NCBI RefSeq assembly: GCF_025836975.1
Contig: NZ_CP107548.1
Span: forward strand, 1,674,001 to 1,738,000
Length of the DNA: 64,000 nucleotides
DNA from: Pollutimonas sp. M17
GTDB taxonomy: Bacteria; Pseudomonadota; Gammaproteobacteria; Burkholderiales; Burkholderiaceae_B
Direction of reading: 5' to 3'
Part shown: one piece after another, positions 8,234-18,593 of the stretch
Position numbering within the stretch: the first letter of the stretch is position 1
How the letters are laid out: the number at the start of each line of letters is the position of its first letter
The notes under the pieces: generated by a model
What the model saw: the letters and a program-made list of their open reading frames with translations, nothing else
Told to the model about the DNA's origin: nothing
Database searches by the model: none
Made by a program: the position numbers and the translations under genes

Positions 8234-9505
8234 ATGTCTTATGAATTATGGATAGGTGCCCGCTATGCCGGCCTTGCGCGCTCCCGGCGCCGGGGCGGGC
8301 GCGGCGACCGTTTTGTTTCCTTCATTGCCGCCAGCTCCATGGCGGGCATTGCGCTGGGCGTGGCGGCGCTGATCATCGTCCTGTCGGTCATGAACGGCTT
8401 CCAGACGCAGGTCCGCGACCGCATGCTGTCGGTGCTGCCGCATATCGAGCTGTACGTGCCGCGCATGGGGCCGGAACAGGTCTTGCAGGAATGGCGGCAG
8501 ATCGCCGACATGGCCGGCAAGAATCCCGAGGTCCGCGGCACGGCCCCCTTCGTGGCGGCCCAGGGCATGATCGTTCGCGGGGAAGCCCTGAGCGGCGTGC
8601 AGATACGCGGCATCGATCCCGCGCTCGAGGACGCGGTGTCCGACGTGGCGGGGCAGATGATTGCCGGCCGCCTGGACGCGCTCGCACCGGGCAGTTTTTC
8701 CATCGTCCTGGGCAACCAGATCGCCAGTTCGCTGGGCGTCGGGCCCGGGGATACGGTGCTGGTGCTGGCGCCGCAAGGGTCGATCTCGCCCGCCGGTTTC
8801 GCGCCGCGCATGCGCCAGTTCACGGTATCGGGCATTTTCTCGTCCGGCTATTACGAATATGACGCCTCGCTGGCCTTCATCAATTACGAGGACGCCGCCA
8901 AGGTGTTCCGCGACAGCGGCACCAGCGGCGTGCGCCTGCGCATCGCCGACATGCAGCAGGCGCCGCTGGTGGCCCGGCAACTGACCCGGTCCCTGCCGTC
9001 CTTCGTGCATGCGCAGGACTGGACCCAGAACAACCGCACCTGGTTTGCCGCCGTCCAGACGGAAAAGCGCATGATGTTCCTGATACTGGCGCTGATCGTG
9101 GCGGTGGCGGCATTCAACCTGCTGTCGTCCCTGGTCATGGCGGTCAAGGACAAGCGTTCCGACATCGCCATCTTGCGCACGCTGGGCGCGAGCCCGCGCG
9201 AGATTGCCCGCATCTTCCTGGTGCAGGGCTCGCTGATCGGCGTGGTGGGCACCTTGCTGGGGGTGGGCTTCGGCATGCTGGTGGCGTACAACATCGATGT
9301 GATCGTACCTTTCATCGAGCGCATGCTGGGCGTGCAATTCCTGCCGCAGCAAATCTATTTCATCAGCGAACTGCCTTCCAACCCCCAGATCGCCGACATC
9401 GCCGTCGTGGCCGCCACTTCGCTGGTGCTGTCGTTGCTGGCAACGCTGTATCCAAGTTGGCGCGCGTCCAGCCTGCAACCCGCACAGGTGCTGCGCCATG
9501 ACTGA
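8234..9505 (+). CDS. lolC: Lipoprotein-releasing ABC transporter permease LolC/LolE
   Basis: Inner-membrane subunit of the Lol system, which extracts outer-membrane lipoproteins from the inner membrane and hands them to LolA. The 423-residue protein has an N-terminal membrane segment after the [19 protein letters not shown] stretch, a large periplasmic MacB-like domain (about 45-260), and three C-terminal membrane segments of the FtsX type, including the typical [15 protein letters not shown] cytosolic loop. ATG at 8234 fits the family N-terminus [14 protein letters not shown] at 8222 would add four residues. Its end overlaps lolD by eight bases. Only one LolC/E permease is present, so it may act as a homodimer. 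Confidence 0.93.
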   Translation: MSYELWIGARYAGLARSRRRGGRGDRFVSFIAASSMAGIALGVAALIIVLSVMNGFQTQVRDRMLSVLPHIELYVPRMGPEQVLQEWRQIADMAGKNPEVRGTAPFVAAQGMIVRGEALSGVQIRGIDPALEDAVSDVAGQMIAGRLDALAPGSFSIVLGNQIASSLGVGPGDTVLVLAPQGSISPAGFAPRMRQFTVSGIFSSGYYEYDASLAFINYEDAAKVFRDSGTSGVRLRIADMQQAPLVARQLTRSLPSFVHAQDWTQNNRTWFAAVQTEKRMMFLILALIVAVAAFNLLSSLVMAVKDKRSDIAILRTLGASPREIARIFLVQGSLIGVVGTLLGVGFGMLVAYNIDVIVPFIERMLGVQFLPQQIYFISELPSNPQIADIAVVAATSLVLSLLATLYPSWRASSLQPAQVLRHD

Positions 9506-10214
9506 TTCCACGCCCATTCATGCGCTTGCCGCGCGCAATCTGGTCAAGACCTATAACGAAGGCGGGCAGGCCATCCAGGTGCTGCGCGACGTCAGCCTGC
9601 ATGTGGACCGTGGCGAAATGGTCGCCATCGTCGGCGCTTCCGGCTCCGGCAAGAGCACGCTGCTGCATACGCTGGGCCTGCTCGACCGGCCCACATCGGG
9701 AACCGTCTTCATCAACGGCGAATCGGCCGACGGGCTGTCCGAGTCGCAGCGCAGCCAGCTGCGCAACCGCAGCCTGGGCTTCGTCTATCAGTTCCACCAT
9801 CTGCTGCCCGAATTTTCAGCCCTGGACAATGTGGCCATGCCGCTCATCGTGCGCCGCCAGAACCGGAACCGGGCGCGCGAACAGGCGCAGATCGTCTTGG
9901 AGCAGGTCGGCTTGGCCGAGCGCATCGACCACTATCCCGGCCAGTTGTCCGGGGGCGAAAGACAGCGTGTGGCCCTGGCGCGGGCGCTGGTCACCCGTCC
10001 GACCTGCGTGCTGGCCGACGAGCCCACCGGCAACCTGGACCGCTATACGGCTGAAAGCATGTTCGAGCTGCTGTCGCGGGTCAATCGCGAGTTCGGCACG
10101 GCGTTTGCTATCGTGACGCATGATCCGGCGCTGGCTGCGCTGGCCCATAGGCGGCTGTCCATGGACAAGGGTCGCCTGGTCGATCCCGAAACGCCGCCCC
10201 TGGCTTCGGCTTGA
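9498..10214 (+). CDS. lolD: Lipoprotein-releasing ABC transporter ATPase LolD
   Basis: ATP-hydrolysing subunit that drives the LolC permease. The 238-residue protein carries all ABC motifs: Walker A GASGSGKS (46-53), a Q-loop [18 protein letters not shown] with the double histidine and LLPEF segment typical of LolD, signature [15 protein letters not shown], Walker [12 protein letters not shown] and switch histidine in IVTHD. Start overlaps the last eight bases of lolC, implying coupled translation. The tatD-like gene follows 44 bases later. Confidence 0.95.
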   Translation: MTDSTPIHALAARNLVKTYNEGGQAIQVLRDVSLHVDRGEMVAIVGASGSGKSTLLHTLGLLDRPTSGTVFINGESADGLSESQRSQLRNRSLGFVYQFHHLLPEFSALDNVAMPLIVRRQNRNRAREQAQIVLEQVGLAERIDHYPGQLSGGERQRVALARALVTRPTCVLADEPTGNLDRYTAESMFELLSRVNREFGTAFAIVTHDPALAALAHRRLSMDKGRLVDPETPPLASA

Positions 10215-10258
10215 AAGAGGGCTGCGGGGCATCGCGCCATCAGTCAAATAGGGGAACC

Positions 10259-11083
10259 ATGCTGATCGATACGCATTGCCATCTGGACGCCTCGGAGTTC
10301 CAGTCCGACCGTCTGGCCGTCATCCAGCGAGCCGCGGAACGGGGCGTGAACGCCATTGTGATTCCGGCCGTGGCCTCATCCAATTTCGATGTCGTTCGGG
10401 ATCTGGCCCATTCCTTCAAAGGCGGCATCTATGCCTTGGGCATCCATCCCATCTGCGTGCCCGACGCCCAGGAGGCGGACCTGGAAGACCTGGAGCGGCG
10501 CATACAGCAGTCGCTGGACGATCCGCGCTTCGTGGCGATAGGCGAGATCGGACTGGACTTTTTCCTGCCCAGGCTCAAGGAGCCGGCCATGCGCGAGAAG
10601 CAGGAGCGGTTCTACGCCGCTCAGCTGGATCTGGCCGAGCGTTATGGCCTGCCGCTGCTGTTGCACGTAAGGCGTTCACAGGACATCCTGCTCAAGCACC
10701 TCAGGCCACGCGGGCCGATAGGCGGCATCGCTCATGCCTTCAACGGCAGCTTCCAGCAGGCTGGGCAGTTCATCGACCTGGGCTTCGCCCTGGGCTTCGG
10801 GGGTGCCATGACCTTCGGCCGCGCCTTGCAGATTCGACGCCTGGCGACGCAATTGCCCATGGAGGCTTTGGTGCTGGAGACCGATGCGCCGGACATCCCG
10901 CCGGCCTGGCTGGGCGCGCCCGGCCAGCCGGCCGTCCGGAACGAGCCGGGCGAAGTGGCGGGCATCGCCGAAACCCTGGCCGAGCTGCGGGGGGTGGCGC
11001 GCGAGCATATCGTGCAGGCCAGCGCCGCGAATGCACGCCGGGTACTGCCGCGCCTGGCGGCCGGCCTGCACGCCTTCAATTGA
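10259..11083 (+). CDS. TatD family metal-dependent hydrolase/DNase
   Basis: A 274-residue TIM-barrel hydrolase. Metal ligands are visible as DTHCHLD (residues 4-10), GEIGLDFF (Glu), LLLHVRRS (His), IAHAFNGS (His) and LETDAPDIPP (Asp). TatD proteins are 3'-5' DNA exonucleases or broader metal-dependent hydrolases. ATG at 10259 has GGGGAACC just before it; upstream in-frame codons give a non-family extension. It follows lolD on the same strand and converges on the Bug receptor gene, with an eight-base overlap between the two 3' ends. Confidence 0.9.
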   Translation: MLIDTHCHLDASEFQSDRLAVIQRAAERGVNAIVIPAVASSNFDVVRDLAHSFKGGIYALGIHPICVPDAQEADLEDLERRIQQSLDDPRFVAIGEIGLDFFLPRLKEPAMREKQERFYAAQLDLAERYGLPLLLHVRRSQDILLKHLRPRGPIGGIAHAFNGSFQQAGQFIDLGFALGFGGAMTFGRALQIRRLATQLPMEALVLETDAPDIPPAWLGAPGQPAVRNEPGEVAGIAETLAELRGVAREHIVQASAANARRVLPRLAAGLHAFN

Positions 11084-12047
11084 TCTTGAAGCCGGTCTTC
11101 CTGACCACGTCCGCCCAGCGCTTTTGTTCAGACACCAGCAATTCGCCCAGCTTTTCCCGCGAAGAACCCACGATGGCGAAGCCGTTGCCTTCGAGCAGCT
11201 TGCGTACGCCGTCGGCCTTGAGCGCCGCGATCGTTTTCCGGTTCAGAATGTCCAGGGCCTCGCCGGGCGTGCCCTTGGGCGCGAAGAAGGCGAACCAGGC
11301 GCCGAAATCCACCTTGGGCATGCCCTGTTCACGGAAGGTGGGTATGTCGCCCAGCATCTTGGTCCGTTCCGAGCCGGTGATGGCCAGGGCGCGCATCTTT
11401 CCGGAGGCCAGCTGCGGGGCCGCCATGGCGGTGGTCACGAAGGCGCCCTGCACCTGCCCCGCGATGATGGCCGTGACCGCATCGCCGGTGGAGCGGTAAT
11501 GGATGGGCTCTATCTTGAAGCCGCCCGCATCGGCCAGCATCTCGGCGCCGAAGTGGCCCGGCGTGCCGGCCCCGAAGGTGGCGATATTGAAGCGGTCGGC
11601 GCTGGTCTTGGCGGCGTCCACGAATTCCTTCAAGGTCTTGTAGGGCGAATTGGCGGGAATGACCAGCACGAAGTTGGCACGCACGGCTTCCGTGATGGGA
11701 TCGAACTCCTTGAGCGGCGCGTAGCTCAGATTGGACGTGGTCTCGGGCGAGATGCTGATGGAGCCGACCTCGCCCAGCAGGATGTTGTAGCCGTTGGGCG
11801 CGCTGTGGGCGACCGAATAGGCGGCGATCTGCCCGCCCGCTCCCGCCTTGTTCTCCACCACGACGGACTGGCCCAGTTCCTTGGACAACTGTTCGCCGAC
11901 CGTGCGGGCCACGATGTCGGGGCCGGTGCCGGCGGGAAAGCCCACCGTCATGCGGATGGGCTGATCGGGATAGGCGGCCAGAGCGCCCGCCGAGGCAAGA
12001 GCCATGCAGGCGGACGAGAGCAGCCCGGCAAGGGTAGAGGTCTTCAT
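11076..12047 (-). CDS. Bug-family tripartite tricarboxylate transporter receptor
   Basis: A periplasmic solute-binding protein of 323 residues with a clear Sec signal peptide (MKTSTLAGLLSSACMALA...GALAAYP). The mature part opens with the Bug hallmark YPDQPIRMTVGFPAGTGPDI and has VVENKAGAGGQIAAYSVA. Bug receptors bind carboxylates or aromatic acids for TctAB-type carriers or act as sensors; no TctA/TctB genes are present here. ATG 12047 follows CAGGAGACAATTA. It is the last gene of the operon with the monooxygenase and DUF3237 protein, so its ligand may be their substrate (inference). Confidence 0.9.
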   Translation of the reverse strand: MKTSTLAGLLSSACMALASAGALAAYPDQPIRMTVGFPAGTGPDIVARTVGEQLSKELGQSVVVENKAGAGGQIAAYSVAHSAPNGYNILLGEVGSISISPETTSNLSYAPLKEFDPITEAVRANFVLVIPANSPYKTLKEFVDAAKTSADRFNIATFGAGTPGHFGAEMLADAGGFKIEPIHYRSTGDAVTAIIAGQVQGAFVTTAMAAPQLASGKMRALAITGSERTKMLGDIPTFREQGMPKVDFGAWFAFFAPKGTPGEALDILNRKTIAALKADGVRKLLEGNGFAIVGSSREKLGELLVSEQKRWADVVRKTGFKIN

Positions 12048-12069
12048 TAATTGTCTCCTGATTGTCTTA

Positions 12070-12540
12070 TCAACGTACGGCAAAGAAATTCAATTCGACC
12101 CGATCCGGATACCGTGCGCCGGTGCCCAGGAACAGATGCGTATTCAGCCAGGCCAGCCTGGGCGCAGCCGTTTCGAATCTGGGGTAGCTGCGGAAATAGA
12201 TGCGGGCCGGATCCACCGGTTGGCCTTGTGCCAGCTTGGCGATATCCTCGGCCGAGCCGGTTCGTATGCCGGTGTTCTCCACGTAGACGGTTTCACCCGC
12301 ATCGGTTTCGATGACATAGCGGGCATGGATGTCTGTGAAAGTGTCCGAGCGGATGGACTGGAAGTCGGCGCCGCCGGGCAGGATGCGGCCGGACAGCAGG
12401 GCGCCCGTGACCGTGCCGCCAATAATGGGTATCACCCGGCGTCGGCCGGCGGGCGTCTGGCCGACTTCCTGCGGCGGCGCCACGTCGACCAGCAGGGTGG
12501 CCAGGTGTTCCAGCGCGGGAGCGGCAATGGATTTGGTCAT
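12070..12540 (-). CDS. DUF3237 family protein
   Basis: A 156-residue cytosolic protein with the DUF3237 pattern: an N-terminal strand region LEHLATLLVDVAPPQEVG, the core GGTVTGALLSGRILPGGADF, then ARYVIETDAGETVYVENTG and a C-terminal strand with FLGTGARYPDRVELNFFAV. No catalytic role is established for the family, which often sits in aromatic or carboxylate degradation operons. It lies five bases after the monooxygenase gene and 22 bases before the Bug gene, all on the minus strand, so the three are almost certainly co-transcribed. Confidence 0.85.
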   Translation of the reverse strand: MTKSIAAPALEHLATLLVDVAPPQEVGQTPAGRRRVIPIIGGTVTGALLSGRILPGGADFQSIRSDTFTDIHARYVIETDAGETVYVENTGIRTGSAEDIAKLAQGQPVDPARIYFRSYPRFETAAPRLAWLNTHLFLGTGARYPDRVELNFFAVR

Positions 12541-12545
12541 ATCGG

Positions 12546-13802
12546 CTAGCCTTTTTTGGTCTTGAGTGCGGTGGGGTCGAAGCCGGCCAGGCGTTTGTAG
12601 CGCATGGCGATCTCCTCCAGTTCCGCTTGAGGAACGACGTCGTGTATGTGCGCGTAGCCATCTGGGGCGCGTTCGTGTGCGATCTGCATCACCTGCTCGG
12701 GGCCGTTCAGGCGGTTGCGCAGGACGATGCCGGCGGTGGGCGGCAGGCGCTCGGCTTCGTATTCCTTCAAGGCAAGCTCGATGCTGCCTTTGCGCTGCAT
12801 GGCCGTTGCCTGCAGCCTGTCGGCCAGACAGCGCGCATCCAGTATGGCCTGGGCCGAACCGTTGGAGCCGATGGGATACATGGGATGCGCCGCGTCGCCC
12901 AGCAGGGTGACGCGGTCCTGCGTCCAGCGCGGCAGTGGATCCTTGTCCACCAGCGGGAATTCATAGATGGCTTGTGCGCCCTGGATGATGGCGGGAATAT
13001 CGATCCAGTCCCAGCGCCACGACTCGAAGCGGTCGGCGAACACCGAGGCATCCACGACACGGTTCCAGTCCGTGGCCGGCAGTTCGGGATCGGGTATGCG
13101 CAGTTCCGCGATCCAGTTGATGCGCGAGCGTCCTTGGCGGCGCATGGGCTCCGATATGGGATAACAGACGAATTTCTGGTCCTGGTGGCCGGCCATGAAC
13201 ATGGTCTTGCCGTCCAGGTAGGGCTCGGCATCCGTAATCGCGCGCCACAGCATGCGCCCCGAAAACCGCAATGCATCGGACTGCGGATGGAAGAAGCGCC
13301 GCACGGCCGAATGGATGCCGTCGGCGCCGATCAGCAGGTCGCCGCGAACCTCTTCAAGCTCGTTCGTTGTACGGTTTCGGAATCGGGCGGTCACGCCTTG
13401 CGCGTCCTGCGCCAGCGACTCGAAAGCCAGCCCGGTGTGCAGGCGGCCGGATCCCAGCCGCTGTGCGACCGCATCGGCCAGCAGTAGCTGGAGTTCGCCG
13501 CGGTGTATGGAGAGCTGCGGCACGGCGTAACCTGCCGCCAGGCCCCTGGCTTCCTGCCAGATGGCCTGGCCGTGGCGGTTGTAGTAGTGCAGGGCGGAGG
13601 TCGGAACCGCGCTGGCGGCCAAGATGTCCAGCAAGCCCAGTTCGTCCAGTTCAGCCACCGCATGGGGAAGCAGATTGATGCCCACGCCCAGCGGCTTCAG
13701 CTCGCGCACGCTTTCAAAGATGTCGCAGTCGATGCCGCGCCGATGCAGCATGAGCGCCAGGGTCAATCCTCCGATGCCGGCGCCCGCGATGATGACTTTC
13801 AA
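12546..13802 (-). CDS. FAD-dependent aromatic monooxygenase (class A)
   Basis: A 418-residue flavoprotein hydroxylase. Residues 3-22 form the Rossmann motif IIAGAGIGGLTLALMLHRRG; the DG motif is LLIGADGIHSAVRR and the GD motif is VTLLGDAAHPMYPIGSNGSA, the three signatures of NAD(P)H-dependent aromatic hydroxylases such as salicylate or hydroxybenzoate hydroxylases. The substrate is unknown. The start is TTG at 13802 (L-K-V-I-I-A-G), supported by AGGAGG five bases upstream and by the motif starting at residue 3. It heads the three-gene operon; a perfect palindrome begins 15 bases upstream of the start, where a MarR repressor could bind. Confidence 0.9.
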   Translation of the reverse strand: MKVIIAGAGIGGLTLALMLHRRGIDCDIFESVRELKPLGVGINLLPHAVAELDELGLLDILAASAVPTSALHYYNRHGQAIWQEARGLAAGYAVPQLSIHRGELQLLLADAVAQRLGSGRLHTGLAFESLAQDAQGVTARFRNRTTNELEEVRGDLLIGADGIHSAVRRFFHPQSDALRFSGRMLWRAITDAEPYLDGKTMFMAGHQDQKFVCYPISEPMRRQGRSRINWIAELRIPDPELPATDWNRVVDASVFADRFESWRWDWIDIPAIIQGAQAIYEFPLVDKDPLPRWTQDRVTLLGDAAHPMYPIGSNGSAQAILDARCLADRLQATAMQRKGSIELALKEYEAERLPPTAGIVLRNRLNGPEQVMQIAHERAPDGYAHIHDVVPQAELEEIAMRYKRLAGFDPTALKTKKG

Positions 13803-13816
13803 GAATGCCTCCTAAT

Positions 13817-13835
13817 TTGTTATGTATCATAACAA
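13817..13835. promoter_or_regulatory. Perfect inverted repeat, probable MarR operator
   Basis: TTGTTATG-TAT-CATAACAA, eight-base arms with a three-base spacer. It is AT-rich in GC-rich DNA and lies directly upstream of the ribosome-binding site of the monooxygenase operon. Size and symmetry fit MarR-family operators, and a MarR gene (14063) is divergent from the operon. Binding itself is inferred. Confidence 0.65.
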
Positions 13836-14062
13836 TCTGGGGTGTATCCCAGCCTATCGGGATTTACCCGAATCGGGACGGCGATCTGATCCATATCAAG
13901 GCAGGCGATTGCAGAATGGAATAGGGCCTGGATGCATCGCCCTTTGGCCGTCCTCGATCTCCGCGCGAAACATTCCTTGGCCTGTCGCGCAAGGCGTTGC
14001 GGCGCTTGCCCGCGGCCTTGCCGGTCGGTTATGGTGCCTGTGGCTTTGGAAACAGGAATGGC

Positions 14063-14560
14063 ATGAGCAGAAAATTGAGTTCGCGTCCCAACAACCGGCG
14101 GCCCGCCCAGCGCGGCGAGAAATTCGACGCCCAGGTTCCTGGCGTGGAATACGGCGTGCTGGACGAGCTTATCGGCTATTCGATACGGCGCGCGCAGATA
14201 CGGATCTATCAGGACTTCCTGGATGCGCTGGGCCCGTGGTCGATCACTCCGCCCCGGTTTTCCGCCATGACCATCATCCAGTCCAATGCGGGCATGAAGC
14301 TGACCGAGCTGGCCAACGCCATGGGTATCGCGCGTTCCGGCGCGGTCGAAGTGGTGAATTCGCTGGAGAAACTGGGGTATGCCACCCGGACCGAATCCAC
14401 GGTTGACAAGCGTGCCCATGCGCTCGCGCTGACCGATGCCGGCCGCGAGGCGCTGGACGGCATTACCCAGGCCATTCGCGAGCACGATGCGCGCATCAGC
14501 GCCAGGTTGACGGCCGCCGAACAGAAAGAGTTGCGGCGCCTGCTGGACAGCCTGGGTTAG
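14063..14560 (+). CDS. MarR family transcriptional regulator
   Basis: A 165-residue winged-helix protein. The N-terminal 30 residues are basic (MSRKLSSRPNNRRPAQRG). The DNA-binding core is MKLTELANAMGIARSGAVEVVNSLEKLGYATR followed by the wing TVDKRAHALALTDAG (quoted in parts; helix-turn-helix about residues 78-110). MarR proteins usually repress a divergent operon until an aromatic or phenolic ligand binds. Start at ATG 14063 behind AACAGGAATGGC. The divergent monooxygenase/DUF3237/Bug operon, with its palindrome at 13817-13835, is the likely target. Confidence 0.88.
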   Translation: MSRKLSSRPNNRRPAQRGEKFDAQVPGVEYGVLDELIGYSIRRAQIRIYQDFLDALGPWSITPPRFSAMTIIQSNAGMKLTELANAMGIARSGAVEVVNSLEKLGYATRTESTVDKRAHALALTDAGREALDGITQAIREHDARISARLTAAEQKELRRLLDSLG

Positions 14561-14709
14561 CGGACGCGAGAACGCTCGCCCGAAGCTGTTATCCGCAAGC
14601 GCGGCTTTATCCGCGTTGACGAGCTGACGTAGAAACCGAAGGGCCGTCTTTAGCCGGTTCGCGCGCCGCTGCCGCAAGTCCGCCTTTACGCTGGCCTATT
14701 TGGGAGCGT

Positions 14710-17226
14710 ATGGGCGTGACGGGACGCATGGGTCTGCTGGCTTTCGTGGCGGCAAGCGGCGCGGTGCATGGGCTGCCCGGCTTGCCGGGCTTGGCCCATG
14801 GGTTGGCGGCGGTGGCGCTGGCTGTGCTGCTGTCCTTGCTGGTGCTTGGATTGCCGCAACGCGTCCGGGCAGGCATATGGGCGTTGCTATGGGCCGGGTT
14901 GGCGGGATTCTGGCTCACCGTCGTTCGTGCCGATCACCGTTTGGCGGACGCCTTGGCCGAACATAACGAAAACAAGGTATCGCGGGTCGTGTTGCGCGTG
15001 GCCGGCCTGCCTCGACTGGGGCCGGAGGGCCGCCAATTCCAGGCCCAGGTGCTGTCATCGCTGCCCGAGGGCGTGCCTACGCGCATCCAGGTTTCCTGGC
15101 CGCTGGCGGCCTGGTCGGGGCCCTACGGCCGGGGCAGGGATGCAGGCGGCGATGCCGCGCCGCCTGCATCCCTGCCGGATGGCGTACCCGATATTGCGCC
15201 CGGCCAGGTCTGGCGCATGGCGCTGAGCCTGAAGACGCCGCGGGGCCTGCGCAATCCGCATGCCTTCGACTACGAAGCTTATATGTTCGCACAGGGCGTG
15301 CGGGCCACGGGCAGCGTGCGCGGCACGCCCCATTATCTTCGCGACGAACCCTGGGCCAGCCTGCCCATCGCCGCCCAGCGGGCCCGGCATGCGGTGCGCG
15401 CCGCCATGCTGCCACACCTCGAGGGCAAGCGCTACGGCGCGGTGCTGCTGGCGCTGGCGATAGGGGACCAGGCCAGTGTCGAGCCGTCCGACTGGACGGT
15501 GTTCAACCGTACGGGAATAACCCATCTGGTATCGATCAGCGGATCGCACATCACGATGATCGCGGCGCTGGGCGGCGCGCTGACGTACTGGCTATGGCGG
15601 CGCCTGCGCTGGCGCGGCCATGCCCTGGCCGAGCGCCTGCCGGCCCAGGTCGCCGCCGCGCTGGCGGCCTTGCTGGTCGCCTGGCTGTACTGCCTCTTGG
15701 CCGGCTGGGGCGTGCCGGCCCGCCGCACCTTCCTGATGCTGGCCGTGATGGCCGGTGCGTATGTGCTGCGGCTGCCCGTGTGCGCATCGAGGCTGTTGTC
15801 GCTGGCGGCGTTCGCGGTGGTGCTGATGGACCCCTGGGCCTTGCTGGCCAGCGGCTTCTGGCTTTCCTTCGGCGCCGTCTATGTGCTGATGACCAGCAGC
15901 GGCTGGTGGGGCCAGCCGATAGGTCGGGCGGCCCCCGGCCGCTGGCGCCGCGCCGGGATTTTGCTGGCCAGGGCGACGCGCCTGCAACTGGCGGTCACGG
16001 CGGCATTGATGCCCTTGCTGGCGCTCATCTTCCACGAAGTCTCGCTGGCATCACCCTTGGCCAACGCCTATGCCATTCCCGTCATCAGCCTGGCCGTCAC
16101 GCCGCTGGCGCTGCTGTCGGCGGGCGCGGCCGTCGTTCCCGGCCTGGATGCCATGGCCTCGGGCCTGGCCTGGCTGGGCCACGCCGCGCTGGAGCTGATG
16201 ATGGCGCCCACGGTATGGCTGTCCAATTGGCGCGCCGCCAGCTTCACCGTTGCGGCCGCGCCCTGGTGGCTGACCGCGCTGGCGCTGTCGGGCCTGGTGG
16301 CGGCGATGCTGCCTTACGGCTTGCCGGGCCGGCGCCTGGCCTGGCTGTTGATGATGCCGGCCTTGTGCTGGCCGCCCAAGCGGCCCCACGAAGGGGAATG
16401 GACCTTGCATGCGCTGGATGTGGGGCAGGCCGGCGCCATCGTCATCCAGACGGCGCGCCATGCCTTTTTATTCGATACCGGCCTGCGCAGCGGGCCGGAC
16501 TCGGACGACGGCGCGCGCGTCATCCGGCCTTTCCTGCATGCGCAAGGCATCGTCAAGCTGGACACGTTGATCGTCTCGCATGCGGACATCGATCATGCCG
16601 GCGGGCTGCGCAGCCTGCTGCAGGCGGTGCCGGTGCAGCAGTCCTACAGCTCCTTCGACCTGGCCGGCTACCTGAAGCGCGAGGCGGCGTTGCTGGGCAT
16701 GCCGGGCCAGCTGCCGCCACTGCCCCTGGCGATGTCGCCCTGCCAGTACGGCATGACCTGGCATGTAGACGGGGTTTCGTTCGAATTTTTGTGGCCGCTC
16801 GGGAACCCGGACGGCCCCCGGGCGGGGAACGGCAGCCGTCGCAATGCGCAGGCCTGCGTCCTGCGCCTGCGCGGAGAACACCACTCGGCCTTGCTGCCGG
16901 CCGATATCGGCGCTGCGCAAGAGGCGGCGCTGGTGGACAGGGGGCTGGGCTACGTCGATGTCGTGCTGGCGCCGCATCATGGCTCCAAGTCCTCGTCCAG
17001 CCCGGCCTTCGTGAACGAAACGCAAGCCTGGCACGTCGTGGCGCAGGCGGGCGCGTGGAACCGCTACGGGCACCCCAATTCCGATGTCCAGAGCCGCTGG
17101 CAACGCAGCGGCGCGGCGTTCTGGCGCAGCGACTGGCATGGCGCGGTCACGGTGCATTCATCGGCCGGCGGCTTGCGGGCGACCAGCGCCAGGCAGGCAT
17201 CGCGGCGATATTGGCAGACGCGTTGA
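14710..17226 (+). CDS. comEC: DNA internalization competence protein ComEC/Rec2
   Basis: Inner-membrane channel for single-stranded DNA uptake during natural transformation. The 838-residue protein has three parts: an N-terminal membrane region with the DUF4131/OB-like domain (to about 200), the 'competence' multi-spanning domain with NRTGITHLVSISGSHITM at about 263, and a C-terminal metallo-beta-lactamase domain from about 560 (ALDVGQAGAIVIQTARHAF) carrying HADIDHAGG (about 622) and APHHGSKSSS (about 754). All domains are present at normal length, so it appears intact. No other competence gene is in the window. Confidence 0.93.
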   Translation: MGVTGRMGLLAFVAASGAVHGLPGLPGLAHGLAAVALAVLLSLLVLGLPQRVRAGIWALLWAGLAGFWLTVVRADHRLADALAEHNENKVSRVVLRVAGLPRLGPEGRQFQAQVLSSLPEGVPTRIQVSWPLAAWSGPYGRGRDAGGDAAPPASLPDGVPDIAPGQVWRMALSLKTPRGLRNPHAFDYEAYMFAQGVRATGSVRGTPHYLRDEPWASLPIAAQRARHAVRAAMLPHLEGKRYGAVLLALAIGDQASVEPSDWTVFNRTGITHLVSISGSHITMIAALGGALTYWLWRRLRWRGHALAERLPAQVAAALAALLVAWLYCLLAGWGVPARRTFLMLAVMAGAYVLRLPVCASRLLSLAAFAVVLMDPWALLASGFWLSFGAVYVLMTSSGWWGQPIGRAAPGRWRRAGILLARATRLQLAVTAALMPLLALIFHEVSLASPLANAYAIPVISLAVTPLALLSAGAAVVPGLDAMASGLAWLGHAALELMMAPTVWLSNWRAASFTVAAAPWWLTALALSGLVAAMLPYGLPGRRLAWLLMMPALCWPPKRPHEGEWTLHALDVGQAGAIVIQTARHAFLFDTGLRSGPDSDDGARVIRPFLHAQGIVKLDTLIVSHADIDHAGGLRSLLQAVPVQQSYSSFDLAGYLKREAALLGMPGQLPPLPLAMSPCQYGMTWHVDGVSFEFLWPLGNPDGPRAGNGSRRNAQACVLRLRGEHHSALLPADIGAAQEAALVDRGLGYVDVVLAPHHGSKSSSSPAFVNETQAWHVVAQAGAWNRYGHPNSDVQSRWQRSGAAFWRSDWHGAVTVHSSAGGLRATSARQASRRYWQTR

Positions 17227-18591
<1,365 letters not shown>

Positions 18592-18593
18592 TC

